A stretch of 64,000 nt of DNA. It comes from Nocardia takedensis NBRC 100417. GTDB lineage: Bacteria; Actinomycetota; Actinomycetes; Mycobacteriales; Mycobacteriaceae. Of the stretch, positions 9,371 through 17,666 are shown piece after piece (the stretch's first letter is position 1; each line of letters opens with the position of its first letter). The notes below the pieces were generated by a model that had not been told where the DNA came from, searched no databases, and saw nothing but the letters and a program-made list of their open reading frames with translations. Where the stretch lies: the NCBI RefSeq assembly GCF_000308695.1, contig NZ_BAGG01000088.1, positions 62,001 to 126,000 on the forward strand. The letters are read 5' to 3'. Both the position numbers and the translations under genes were made by a program.

Positions 9371-9524
9371 GGCAGGTATCCGGGGATGCGCAAGATTACG
9401 GGTCGATACCCCGAGGCGATGCGCAGATTTCCGGCGCGCGCGGTGCGCGCAGAATACGGCAATTCCATCCGTACACCGCGGAATTGCGATGACATGAACG
9501 GGCCATCATTTCCGCGCACACGAC

Positions 9525-9560
9525 GGCGCCGCGGACCGAGGATCGTCGGTCCGCGGCGCC
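9525..9560 (-). terminator. Hairpin terminator after the phzE-like gene
   Basis: Perfect 15-bp stem (9525-9539 with 9546-9560, arm GGCGCCGCGGACCGA) and a 6-base loop, starting ten bases past the phzE-like stop codon. There is no long U tract, which is common in actinomycetes. It should end the large biosynthetic operon and make the downstream genes a separate transcription unit. Confidence 0.75.
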
Positions 9561-9569
9561 GCGCGCGGA

Positions 9570-11522
9570 TCAGTGCCGTTGTGCGGCGGGCCGATCCGTG
9601 GCCGCCGCGGCCTCGTGGGCCACGGCGGAGTCGAACACCTCGGACACCAGCGAGCGCAGCAACCGCACGCCGTCGCGGGTGAGAATGGACTCCGGGTGGA
9701 ACTGCACCGAGGCGAAACCCGCCCCGCGCAGCGCGTGGACCTCGCCGCTGTCGGGGTCGCGGAAGACCTCGACGGCCCCGAATTCGGATTCGCGGACGTC
9801 GGTGTCGCAGACCACGGTGTAGGTGTTGTAGAACCCGACCTGTTCGGTGCGCCCGAACACCGAGACCTTCTGCTGCACACCTTGATTGGGTGTGTCCAGC
9901 CGACGCAGCCCGAATCCGAGGCGCAGGCCGAGCAATTGGTGGCTCAGGCAGATCGCGAGGAAGGGGCGGCGCGCGGCCAACAGTTCGTCCAGGGCCAGCG
10001 ACATCCGGGCGATCTTGGGCAGGTCGGCGCGGCGCGGATCACCCGGCCCCGGGCCCATGACCACCAGGTCGTGGTCGGTGAGCGTGTACTGCTCGTCGAA
10101 GCGGCGCACCGTCACCTCGACGTCGAGAGCGGCCAACTGGTGGGCGAGCATCGAGGTGAAAGTGTCCTCGCCGTCGATCACCAGCAGGCGCGGCCGTGGC
10201 GGCCCCGCCCCCGCGCCGAGCGCCGCGCGCTCCCGCGGCGGTGGCGTGAGCCAGAACTCCGCGATGGCCTCGTTGCGGCCCGCCAGCGCGGCCCGCACCC
10301 GCGGGTCCGAGCCCACGCGGGCGGCCCGCCCGCCGCCGAGCACCGCCAGCAGGCCCGCGGCCTTGGCGTGGGTCTCGCGGGCCTCGGCGGCCGGGTCCGA
10401 ATCGCGCACGATCGTCGCGCCGACGCCGATGCGCACCCGACCGCGGGCATCGATGTCGGCGGTGCGGATGAGGATCGCCGAATCCAGCGTCGCCGCGCCG
10501 CGACCGTCACGCCCGAGCAGGGCCACCACACCGCTGTAGTAGCCGCGTCCCCCCGGCTCGTAGCGGGCCACCACCGAACAGGCGTTCTCCAAGGGACTTC
10601 CAGTGACCGTGGGGGCGAACATGGTCTCGCGCAGGATCTCCCGCACGTCGGCGTCCGTCCGGCCTTCGATGAAGTACTCGGTGTGGGCGAGGTCGGCCAT
10701 CTCCTTCAGGTACGGACCCGTGACCCGGATGCCCGAGGAACAGATCCGCGACATCATCTTCAGTTCCTCGTCCACCACCATGTAGAGCTCACCCGCCTCC
10801 TTGGCGTCGGCGAGGAAGGCGAGGACCTCGGCGACGCGCGGCCCGGACCCGCCGTAGCGGAGGGTGCCGCTGATCGGGTTCATCACCGCCGTCCCGTCGG
10901 CCACACTGATGTGCCGTTCCGGCGTCGCGCCGAGGAAGGTCCGTTCCGGCGTGTGGATCAGGAAGGTCCAGTAACTGCCGGTCTCGCGGGTCAGCAACCG
11001 GCGGAACGCCGCGAGGGCGGTGTCGCGGTCGTAGTCGGGCAGGGTGGTCAGATAGGTGCGTTTGAGGACGAAGTTCGCGCCCGCCCCCGCCCCGATCTCG
11101 TCGCGGATGATTCGGCCGACGATCTCCGCGTAATCCTCGTCGTCGAGGTCGAAACGGCCGTCCGTCGCGACGGCGGGCCGGTCGGGCAGCCCGCGCAGCA
11201 GGTCCGGCAGCGCGACCGTGTGCGCGTCGGTGACGGTCATCGCCAGCAGCGGACTGCGGTCGTCCACGCAGTCGAAGCCGCGCTCGGCCACCTGGCGGTG
11301 CGGGATCACCACGAGGGTGTCGTGCGCCGGCCGTCCGGACCCGTCGCCGGTGACGACGGGGATCTCGGCGAGCGAATCCAGTTCGCGCACTGGACCGCTC
11401 AGGACGTCCACGACCCCCTCCGCGCCCGCCCCGGGCCGGTGGAGCAGGGCGAACGACGGCGTCCGCCCGCTCAGGATCGCCGCAGGCGGATCGGTCCGCG
11501 CGGCCGAATTCGGTGCGCCCAT
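9570..11522 (-). CDS. phzE: PhzE-like 2-amino-2-deoxyisochorismate synthase (fused synthase and glutaminase)
   Basis: 650 residues, the length of PhzE-type fusions. It converts chorismate plus glutamine-derived ammonia to 2-amino-2-deoxyisochorismate without eliminating pyruvate. Residues 1-~415 are the chorismate-binding domain, seen in ATPERHISV, NPISGTLRYGG and TVTGSPLENACSVV. From ~440 there is a class I glutamine amidotransferase with nucleophile cysteine in AICLSHQLL (about residue 525) and the His/Glu pair in FHPES. ATG 11522 has GAGGG a few bases upstream. It lies six bases after the dehydrogenase gene and is the last gene of its operon. An anthranilate synthase is the alternative, but the presence of a PhzD-type isochorismatase favours the PhzE reaction. 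Confidence 0.87.
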   Translation of the reverse strand: MGAPNSAARTDPPAAILSGRTPSFALLHRPGAGAEGVVDVLSGPVRELDSLAEIPVVTGDGSGRPAHDTLVVIPHRQVAERGFDCVDDRSPLLAMTVTDAHTVALPDLLRGLPDRPAVATDGRFDLDDEDYAEIVGRIIRDEIGAGAGANFVLKRTYLTTLPDYDRDTALAAFRRLLTRETGSYWTFLIHTPERTFLGATPERHISVADGTAVMNPISGTLRYGGSGPRVAEVLAFLADAKEAGELYMVVDEELKMMSRICSSGIRVTGPYLKEMADLAHTEYFIEGRTDADVREILRETMFAPTVTGSPLENACSVVARYEPGGRGYYSGVVALLGRDGRGAATLDSAILIRTADIDARGRVRIGVGATIVRDSDPAAEARETHAKAAGLLAVLGGGRAARVGSDPRVRAALAGRNEAIAEFWLTPPPRERAALGAGAGPPRPRLLVIDGEDTFTSMLAHQLAALDVEVTVRRFDEQYTLTDHDLVVMGPGPGDPRRADLPKIARMSLALDELLAARRPFLAICLSHQLLGLRLGFGLRRLDTPNQGVQQKVSVFGRTEQVGFYNTYTVVCDTDVRESEFGAVEVFRDPDSGEVHALRGAGFASVQFHPESILTRDGVRLLRSLVSEVFDSAVAHEAAAATDRPAAQRH

Positions 11523-11528
11523 CGGCCC

Positions 11529-12305
11529 TCACGCTCCCAGCGAAGCGCCGCCGTCGACCACCATGCTGTGCATCGTGATGTGACCGGCGCTGTCGGACAA
11601 CAGGAACGCGACGGCCTCGGCGACGTCCTCGGGACGGGCGATCTTGCGCAACGGGATGCCGACCCGGTAGGCGTCGAGGCTGCCGTCCACCGTCGCGCTC
11701 GCCCCTGTCTCGTCGTGCCACATCGACCACAGCATCGGGGTGTCGGTGGACCCGGGTTCGACGATGTTGCACCGGATTCCGGACGCGGCGACCTCGAGGC
11801 CGAGGCACCGGGTGAAGGCGACCGCGGCGGCCTTGGACGCGGCGTAGGCGGCCATCCGCATCCGCGGCACGCTGGCCGCGTTGGACGCGACCGTGACGAT
11901 CGCGCCCGCGCGGCGGGCCACCATCCGGTCGGCCAGCAGTCGCGAGACGCGGAACACGCCGTGGGTGTTGACCGCGAAGGTAGTGGTCCAGTCCTCGTCG
12001 GTGAGTTCGCGGACCGGCCCCATCCGCAGGATGCCCGCGGCGTTGACCAGGTAGTCGACCGGGCCGAGCACGTTCTCGGCCCGGTCCACCGCGGCGGCCA
12101 CCGACGCGGCCTCGCTGACATCGGCGGGCACCGCGAGCACCGACCATCCCTTCCCGCACAACTCCTCTTCGAGTTCGCGCAGTCGGGCGTGTTCCAGATC
12201 CACCGCCGCGACATGAGCGCCCGCCTCGGCGAGTTTGCTCACGACCGAGGCGCCGATGCCGCCCGCCGCCCCGGTGACGAAGGCGACCTTTCCATCCATA
12301 CGCAT
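11529..12305 (-). CDS. EntA/DhbA-like short-chain dehydrogenase (dihydro-3-hydroxyanthranilate dehydrogenase)
   Basis: 258-residue classical SDR. The nucleotide motif TGAAGGIGAS is at residues 10-19, NAAG near 90, serine in VASNAAS, and YAASK near 151. EntA-type enzymes oxidise 2,3-dihydro-2,3-dihydroxybenzoate. Beside PhzE- and PhzD-like genes the natural substrate would be trans-2,3-dihydro-3-hydroxyanthranilate, giving 3-hydroxyanthranilate. ATG 12305 follows AAGGAA at six bases; a second ATG at 12299 is less well placed. It sits eleven bases downstream of the DAHP synthase. The family and likely step are clear, but other SDR substrates cannot be excluded from sequence. Confidence 0.8.
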   Translation of the reverse strand: MRMDGKVAFVTGAAGGIGASVVSKLAEAGAHVAAVDLEHARLRELEEELCGKGWSVLAVPADVSEAASVAAAVDRAENVLGPVDYLVNAAGILRMGPVRELTDEDWTTTFAVNTHGVFRVSRLLADRMVARRAGAIVTVASNAASVPRMRMAAYAASKAAAVAFTRCLGLEVAASGIRCNIVEPGSTDTPMLWSMWHDETGASATVDGSLDAYRVGIPLRKIARPEDVAEAVAFLLSDSAGHITMHSMVVDGGASLGA

Positions 12306-12316
12306 TTCGTGTTCCT

Positions 12317-13477
12317 TCAGCAGTGCCAGGCCGCGACGACCGCGCGGGCTTGAGGCGGAGCCAGTCGCGGGTCACACAGGCTCGTGTACTTGCCCACGGT
12401 GGTCCGCGACGGATCGGACAGGCATTCGCCCACATCGTCGGGGGTGGTCTCCAGATGAAGTCCGCCCGCGACCGCGCCCGCCTCGAGCAGCACCGACCGG
12501 AACCGCGTCACTTCGCGCACCATCGCGTCGAGGTAGCGGGTCTTGGCGCCGTCGGCCAGGATCACGGTGTTCGCGTGCATCGGATCGCACATCCAGATGA
12601 CCGGGTGTTGGCGCGCGCGCACGGCGCGCACCAGGCGGGGCAGGCGCTGGGCCAGCTTCGCCGCCCCCATTCGCACGATCAGCGTGAGCCGACCGGGTTC
12701 GCGGGCGGGGTCGAGCCGTTCGCACAGCGCGATCAGTTCCTCGACGTCGATGTCGGGGCCGATCTTGCAGGCGACGGGGTTGCGCACCTCGGCGAGCAGG
12801 CGCACGTGCGCGCCGTCCGGGTCGCGGGTGCGCTCGCCGATCCACGGCCAGTGCGTCGACCCGAGCAGCGCGCCCGAGGCGGTGGCCCGCACCTGCGGGA
12901 TCTCGTAGTCCAGCAGCAGCGCTTCGTGACTGGTCCAGATCCGCGCGCCGTCCCAGGAGTAGCGGCCCAGCCCGCGCCACCCGAGGTGGCCCATGACCTC
13001 GCGGGCGGCCTCGTAGCAGTCGAGCAGGCGACGGGGGTCGGGCCTGCGGGCCTGGGCCAGCGGTTCGGGCCCGTTGACCAGATGCCCTCGGTAGCTGGGG
13101 ATCTCCACCCCGGCGACCGTCTCGTGGGTGCGTCCCCGGGGTTTGGCGTACTGGCCCGCGATCCGGCCGACCCGCAGGACGGGACGTCCGGTGCGCAGGG
13201 CCAGTTCGCCGCCCAGCGCGTCGAGCAGGCCGACCTTGCGCGCGACGTCGGCCGCGGTGCGCTCGGCCGGGTCCTCCGCGCAGTCGCCTGCCTGCACGAC
13301 CAGCGCCTCCCCCGCCGCGACCGCGACCAGCGCGCGCCGCAGTCTGGCCACGCCCTCGCCGTCGACCAGCGGGGCGCGCTCGGCCAGTTCCCGCCGCGCC
13401 AGGGCGACCGCGCGCTCGTCCTCCCACACGGGCTGCTGACGCGCGGTCACGGGACGGGTGTCGAGATCCTCCGACAT
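12317..13477 (-). CDS. Class II 3-deoxy-D-arabino-heptulosonate 7-phosphate (DAHP) synthase
   Basis: 386 residues. It condenses phosphoenolpyruvate and erythrose-4-phosphate, the first shikimate-pathway step, and so raises chorismate supply for the cluster. Class II (plant/PhzC-like) hallmarks are VVQAGDCAEDPAERT with the metal cysteine near residue 65, GRIAGQYAKPR, GSTHWPWIGERT, ACKIGP and WMCDPMHANT. It is shorter than the ~460-residue housekeeping mycobacterial enzyme and lacks much of its N-terminal regulatory extension, as dedicated secondary-metabolism copies do. The ATG at 13477 is two bases after the stop of the ketosynthase gene, so translation is probably coupled. Confidence 0.9.
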   Translation of the reverse strand: MSEDLDTRPVTARQQPVWEDERAVALARRELAERAPLVDGEGVARLRRALVAVAAGEALVVQAGDCAEDPAERTAADVARKVGLLDALGGELALRTGRPVLRVGRIAGQYAKPRGRTHETVAGVEIPSYRGHLVNGPEPLAQARRPDPRRLLDCYEAAREVMGHLGWRGLGRYSWDGARIWTSHEALLLDYEIPQVRATASGALLGSTHWPWIGERTRDPDGAHVRLLAEVRNPVACKIGPDIDVEELIALCERLDPAREPGRLTLIVRMGAAKLAQRLPRLVRAVRARQHPVIWMCDPMHANTVILADGAKTRYLDAMVREVTRFRSVLLEAGAVAGGLHLETTPDDVGECLSDPSRTTVGKYTSLCDPRLAPPQARAVVAAWHC

Positions 13478-13479
13478 CG

Positions 13480-14496
13480 TCAACCAGCCCAACCGAGGTC
13501 CGCGCCGAGCCGGAAGCACAGCGATCCCCAGAAGAAGCCGGAACCGATCGCGCCGAGCACGATGACGTCGTCGCGGCGGGCCAGCCCGGCGGTCGCGAGC
13601 TTGTACAGCGAGGTCAGCGGCGAGGCCGCGCCGGTGTTGCCCAGCACGTCGCCGGTGATCGGCACCCGCGCGGGATCGACGCCGACGACCTTGCCGATCT
13701 CCCTGACCAGCCGCACATTGGCTTGGTGCAGGGCGAATCCGGCGATGTCGCCGACCGCGAGCCCGGCGTGCCCCAGAGTGGCGCGCACCGAGGCGGGAAC
13801 GTGGGTGATGGCCTGATCCCACACGACCTTGCCGTCCATGTTCATGTAGGTGCGCCCGGCCTCGGTCCGGCCGCCGACCTCGGCGTGCGGCGCCCACCAC
13901 GGGGTCGCCAGATTCACGGCGGGGTGCGGCGAATGGCCGAGATCGTAGGCGAGCAGTCCGCCGGACTCGGTGCGCCGCAACACAGTGGCGGCCGCCGCGT
14001 CGCCGAAGAAGATCCGCGTGGTGCGGTCGGTCGGGTCGGTGATGCCGGAGACCCGCTCCCCGCACACGATCAGCGCGGTCCGCACGCCTTGCTCCTGGAG
14101 CAGACAGGCGGCCAGGTGCAGTGCGTACGTGGAGGCCGCGCAGGCGTATTGGGTCAGGTCCACGATGCGGGAGGTGTCGATGCCGAGTCGGTCGGCGATC
14201 GTGATCCCCACCGACGGGAAGAAGTAGTCGGGGCTCGAGGTGGCGGTCACCACGACATCGACCTCGGCCGCGGACAACTCGCCCGCGGCCAGCGCGGCGG
14301 CCGCGGCCTCGGTCATCAGATCGTCGAGACTCTCCTCCGGATCGAGGAACCGGCGCTCCAGGACGCCGATCTTCTGCTCGATCCACTCGGGGGTGCTGTC
14401 GAGCACCGCGCACAGGTCGGCGTTGGTGACGACGCGTTTGGGCAGGGCGACGGCTACACCGCACAGGTCGACCGGCGCGAGATTCCAGGTGGGCAC
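13480..14496 (-). CDS. 3-oxoacyl-ACP synthase III-like acyltransferase (candidate BomK-type amide synthase)
   Basis: 338-residue thiolase-fold protein with the KAS III triad: cysteine in TQYACAAST (about residue 119), histidine in FALHQAN (about 257) and asparagine in GNTGAAS (about 285). There is no other fatty-acid or polyketide gene nearby. In the A33853 benzoxazole pathway, BomK, annotated as a ketosynthase, was shown to form an amide between an aryl acid and 3-hydroxyanthranilate. A like role here is my inference from context. The GTG start at 14496 has AGGGGGA seven bases upstream. The alternative is a normal decarboxylative condensation that extends a CoA starter, for example one made by the 2-oxoacid oxidoreductase. 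Confidence 0.83.
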   Translation of the reverse strand: MPTWNLAPVDLCGVAVALPKRVVTNADLCAVLDSTPEWIEQKIGVLERRFLDPEESLDDLMTEAAAAALAAGELSAAEVDVVVTATSSPDYFFPSVGITIADRLGIDTSRIVDLTQYACAASTYALHLAACLLQEQGVRTALIVCGERVSGITDPTDRTTRIFFGDAAAATVLRRTESGGLLAYDLGHSPHPAVNLATPWWAPHAEVGGRTEAGRTYMNMDGKVVWDQAITHVPASVRATLGHAGLAVGDIAGFALHQANVRLVREIGKVVGVDPARVPITGDVLGNTGAASPLTSLYKLATAGLARRDDVIVLGAIGSGFFWGSLCFRLGADLGWAG

Positions 14497-14508
14497 GCTG
14501 ATTCCCCC

Positions 14509-15318
14509 TCAGCCCTGATCGAAGGACATCTTCAGCCGCCCCGTGTGGTGCGGGCTCAGCGGCGGACGCTTGTCCAGCGGGATGCCGAACCATTCCTGGT
14601 AGGCGGTCAGCACCGCGGCGTCGTCCTCGAGTTTCGTGGTGGTCTTCTCCCCGCCCCGGGTGACGGTCAGCACGTCGTCCTTGAGCACCACCCAGCCGTC
14701 CTCGAGCGGCAGCGAACAGAACAGCGATTGCAGCAGCGGCGAATCCGGGCTCGACCGGTACCACCACAGGTTCTGCGCGAAATCGGCCAACTGCACGGGT
14801 TCGTCGAAGAACCGGTACAGCAGTCGGCCGCCGCAGTAGACGTCGGTCGAGCGGTGGTCCACGCGCACGGTGCGGAATTCGCCGTGCGGATCGGACTGCG
14901 CACCGTCGGCGCTGACCAGCAGCGGGAACCGACTGCCCTTGCCGAAGCCGATGTCGGCGATGTAGCGGCGGCCGCCGATGTTCACCGTCATCAGCAGGTG
15001 GTTGAACGGCGGGGTGAAGCGGTCGATGATCCACACCTGCCCTTGGTGCAGGGTGGTGTCGAAACCCAACGCGCGCAACAGGAACAGGAAGCCGGTGTTG
15101 ATCTCGCCGCAGCCGCCGCCCTTGCGCAGGCGCACGATCTTGTCCACGGCGCGCTCGTCCATCTGGATGTCGACGCCGGTGTGGTAGTCGATGCTCTCGA
15201 ACGGCACCGAGAGCACATGCCGCTCGTGCAGGCGACGCAGCGTCGCCAGATCCGTGTCCACCGGTCCCTCGACACCGATGCGCTCGAGGTACGCGGCGAC
15301 GATTTCTTCGCTCAACAT
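14509..15318 (-). CDS. Arylamine N-acetyltransferase (NAT/RifF-type amide synthase)
   Basis: 269 residues, normal for bacterial NATs. The Cys-His-Asp triad is complete: cysteine in KGGGCGEIN (about residue 69), histidine in PFNHLLMTV (about 106) and aspartate in YIADIGFG (about 121). NATs acylate aromatic amines from acyl-CoA; RifF uses the same fold to release rifamycin as a macrolactam. 3-Hydroxyanthranilate is an aromatic amine, so this protein could attach the acyl partner or protect the intermediate by acetylation. I took ATG 15318, preceded by GGAGAG at nine bases. It lies between the amidohydrolase and ketosynthase genes with gaps of 7 and 12 bases, so it is an integral operon member. 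Confidence 0.88.
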   Translation of the reverse strand: MLSEEIVAAYLERIGVEGPVDTDLATLRRLHERHVLSVPFESIDYHTGVDIQMDERAVDKIVRLRKGGGCGEINTGFLFLLRALGFDTTLHQGQVWIIDRFTPPFNHLLMTVNIGGRRYIADIGFGKGSRFPLLVSADGAQSDPHGEFRTVRVDHRSTDVYCGGRLLYRFFDEPVQLADFAQNLWWYRSSPDSPLLQSLFCSLPLEDGWVVLKDDVLTVTRGGEKTTTKLEDDAAVLTAYQEWFGIPLDKRPPLSPHHTGRLKMSFDQG

Positions 15319-15325
15319 GATTGAT

Positions 15326-16309
15326 TCACTCTCCGATCGAACCGAATCTCGGAAACAATTTCTCGGCATTCGCGTAATTCAGCATCGCGGTGTCGGCGTC
15401 ATCGAATCCGCCGAGTGCCAACAGCGCCTTTCCGTTCTCCGCGCTGAACGATTCCGGCATCAGCGGGAAATCGGTGCCCACCAGGATCCGGGCGGGGTCG
15501 GCGAATTTCCGGAACGAGGCGAGAGCGAATTCGTCGCCGCCCATCGCCACGTCGTAGTACAGGCCGCGCAGCGAGCCGATCGGATCGTCGTCGATACGGT
15601 CGGCGAGTGCGGCGTTGATGAGCGGGCCGTAGGTCAACCGGCCCGCGTAGTAGGCCAGTCCGCCGCCGCCGTGGGACAGGATCATCCGCAGGCCGGGATG
15701 CCGTTCCAGGGTCTTCTCGTAGATCAGTTGCGCGCCGAGGCGCACCGTCTCGAACGGGAATTCGTAGAGCGAGATCGGCAGGCCGAAGTTCGGTTGGCCG
15801 GTGCACGCCGGGGCGGTGGGGTGGACGAACAGCGGCGTTCCCCGGCGCGCGGCCTCGGCGTGGAACGGGTCGAGCACCCGGTCCGCCACGTAGAGCCCCC
15901 GGTAGTTGGTGATCAGGCCGACACCGTCCAGGCCCAGGACGTCGATCGCGTACTCGAATTCGGTGAGCACCTCATCGACGTGCGGGAACGGCAGGATCGC
16001 GAAGGCGCCGAAGCGGTCGTCGTGCTGGGCGACGAACTCGGCGAACCACCGGTTGATCCGGCGCGCGAACCGACCCGCCTCGGCCGCGGGCAGGTCGGGC
16101 ACGCCCGGCCACACGCTGACCACGGCGGCGCGGATGCCCTGCCGGTCCATCATCGCCAGGCTCGACTCGACGGTCCAGGTCGGCCGGTCGACGTTGGGCA
16201 GCAGCGACGGGACGCCGAGTTCCGCCAGTGCGGACAGGTAGTAGTCGGGCAGGATGTGGTGGTGGACGTCGATGGCGGTGTGCCAGGGCGTTCCCGATGC
16301 GGTGCTCAT
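15326..16309 (-). CDS. ACMSD-type amidohydrolase (candidate benzoxazole cyclase or aryl decarboxylase)
   Basis: 327 residues, amidohydrolase_2 superfamily. Zinc ligands are visible: HHH at residues 16-18 (DVHHHILPDYY), histidine in FVHPTAP (about 161), histidine in LSHGGGG (about 210) and aspartate in VGTDFPL (about 277). The fold includes aminocarboxymuconate-semialdehyde decarboxylase and aromatic acid decarboxylases. In nataxazole and A33853 biosynthesis a zinc-dependent amidohydrolase relative closes the benzoxazole ring. With 3-hydroxyanthranilate genes beside it, that role is attractive. A decarboxylase role remains possible, since ACMSD itself acts downstream of 3-hydroxyanthranilate, but no 3-hydroxyanthranilate dioxygenase is present. 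The ATG at 16309 lies eight bases after the SnoaL-like gene. Confidence 0.83.
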   Translation of the reverse strand: MSTASGTPWHTAIDVHHHILPDYYLSALAELGVPSLLPNVDRPTWTVESSLAMMDRQGIRAAVVSVWPGVPDLPAAEAGRFARRINRWFAEFVAQHDDRFGAFAILPFPHVDEVLTEFEYAIDVLGLDGVGLITNYRGLYVADRVLDPFHAEAARRGTPLFVHPTAPACTGQPNFGLPISLYEFPFETVRLGAQLIYEKTLERHPGLRMILSHGGGGLAYYAGRLTYGPLINAALADRIDDDPIGSLRGLYYDVAMGGDEFALASFRKFADPARILVGTDFPLMPESFSAENGKALLALGGFDDADTAMLNYANAEKLFPRFGSIGE

Positions 16310-16317
16310 CGACTCGC

Positions 16318-16722
16318 TCAGGCCCGCGTGGTGCCGGCCGGGTTGCTGATCAGGCAGCGCCAGTAGCCGTCCGCGCCGCGCACCAGGATGTCGGCGGCGG
16401 TGCCCTCGATCCGCAACTGCTCGCCGTCGGGGCCCGGCCCCTCGTGCACGTAGTCGGCGATCAGCAACGCGATGTCGCCGACGGTGTAGACGTGGCGCAC
16501 GTTCACGGTGATCGGCAGCCGGTGTTCCAGGGACTGCGCGGCGTTGTCCAGGGTGGCGGCGACCGGGATCGGCTGTCCGGGTTGCATCACCTGCAGCGCG
16601 TCCGGCGCGAACAGGCCGGGCAGGGCGGTGTAATCCCCCGCGTTGAATGCGACCGCGAATATCTCGAGCAGTTCTTCGGGGTTTCGGGCGAGTCGTGTTT
16701 CGGGCTGTGCGATTTCGGTCAT
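16318..16722 (-). CDS. SnoaL-like/YybH-family small protein
   Basis: 134 residues with the NTF2-like cone fold pattern: FAVAFNAGDYTALPGLFAPDA early, then alternating strands ending GYWRCLISNP. Such proteins act as cyclases, isomerases, hydrolases or binding proteins in natural-product pathways, so the exact role is open. PhzA/B of phenazine pathways share the fold but are longer, and the other phenazine genes are missing. ATG 16722 was chosen because the longer frame to 16908 shows no conserved sequence and runs across the divergent promoter region. It is the first gene of the 16722-9570 operon. Confidence 0.72.
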   Translation of the reverse strand: MTEIAQPETRLARNPEELLEIFAVAFNAGDYTALPGLFAPDALQVMQPGQPIPVAATLDNAAQSLEHRLPITVNVRHVYTVGDIALLIADYVHEGPGPDGEQLRIEGTAADILVRGADGYWRCLISNPAGTTRA

Positions 16723-16897
16723 GGCATCCACGATCGGCGGAACCCGCCGCCGCGTCGACACGCTCGCCGATATTGTGTCACCTCCCCCGTGAATTCCCCG
16801 CCGAGATGACGAACTATTCGAGGCGACATTGCCGCCCGATATCCGTGGGCGCAGGCTGGCCGATGACCGCAACGAATCCGAGCGTCGAGGAGTAACA
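16723..16897. promoter_or_regulatory. Divergent promoter region between SnoaL-like and flavoprotein genes
   Basis: The 175 bases between oppositely oriented starts must hold the promoter of the main biosynthetic operon and that of the flavoprotein gene. The block around 16775-16850 is relatively AT-rich. I could not define -35/-10 boxes or SARP heptamers with confidence. It is the most likely place for the SARP regulator to act. Confidence 0.45.
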
Positions 16898-17608
16898 GTG
16901 GTAAACATTGCCGTGGTCTTTCATTCGCGGAGCGGGAACGTGCATCGACTCGCGGTCGCGGCGGCCGAACGGGCGACCGAACTCGGGGCCGAGGTCCGCC
17001 TGCGCAAGCTGGCCGAACTCCCGGACACGATGGTGCTCGACGGGCAGGCGTACCAGGAGTTGGCCGAGGCGACCGCCGAGGTCCCGGTCGTCACCTGGGA
17101 GGACCTGATCTGGGCGGACGCGATCATGATCGGCACCCCCGTGCACTTCGGGCTGCCCGCGCCGGAACTGCTGCATTTCCTCGATCACGCGGGGCCGGTG
17201 GCGATTCCGGGCAAACTGGCGAACAAGGCGGTCACCGTCTTCGCCTCGGGATCGGCCTCGCACGCCGGGCAGCAGACCGCGATCCTGGCGGTGCACAACG
17301 CGGTGTGCCACTGGGGTTCGCTGATCGTGCCCAACGGGTCCAACACCGCCTTGCAGGCCTCCGACCACAACGGCAGCCCGTACGGCACGTGCAGCATCTC
17401 CCGGCACAAGCCCGCCAACGTCCACCCGGAGAACATCGAGGCCATCCGGTACCAGACGCTGCGCGTCTTCGAGGTCGCCCGCGCCTACGGCATCGGCTTG
17501 GCCCAGACCGAGAGCGCCATCGAATTCGTCGAATTGGAATGGGTGTCCAAGCAATTCGACATGGACGGCATCCCGCCTGCCTGGACCGAGCAGGCACCGA
17601 CCGCCTGA
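16898..17608 (+). CDS. WrbA-like NAD(P)H:quinone oxidoreductase (flavodoxin fold)
   Basis: 236 residues. The N-terminus has the phosphate-binding loop HSRSGNVHRLA of flavodoxin-like proteins, then GTPVHFG and FASGSASHAGQQT, all typical of WrbA. These enzymes reduce quinones by two electrons using FMN and protect against redox cycling. The GTG start at 16898 is set by GAGGAG five bases upstream; the earlier ATG at 16829 has no ribosome site. It is the only plus-strand gene in the cluster, divergent from the main operon. It could reduce an aminophenol/quinone-imine intermediate or detoxify one formed from 3-hydroxyanthranilate (inference). Confidence 0.82.
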   Translation: MVNIAVVFHSRSGNVHRLAVAAAERATELGAEVRLRKLAELPDTMVLDGQAYQELAEATAEVPVVTWEDLIWADAIMIGTPVHFGLPAPELLHFLDHAGPVAIPGKLANKAVTVFASGSASHAGQQTAILAVHNAVCHWGSLIVPNGSNTALQASDHNGSPYGTCSISRHKPANVHPENIEAIRYQTLRVFEVARAYGIGLAQTESAIEFVELEWVSKQFDMDGIPPAWTEQAPTA

Positions 17609-17622
17609 CCCGCGCGCCGACG

Positions 17623-17651
17623 ACGGGCCCCGGCAGCGCGCCGGGGCCCGT
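17623..17651. terminator. Bidirectional hairpin terminator
   Basis: An 11-bp perfect stem (17623-17633 with 17641-17651, arm ACGGGCCCCGG) with a 7-base loop lies between the convergent flavoprotein and MDR reductase genes. Confidence 0.75.
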
Positions 17652-17666
17652 TTCCGTTCGGTGCGC

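Larger units (their letters stand above)
9215..9569. other. Non-coding gap between the phzE-like and IS701-like genes
   Basis: This 355-base stretch holds a strong terminator hairpin at its right end (9525-9560), a candidate minus-strand promoter (9343-9370) and an AT-richer central block. I see no convincing gene in it. Confidence 0.6.
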
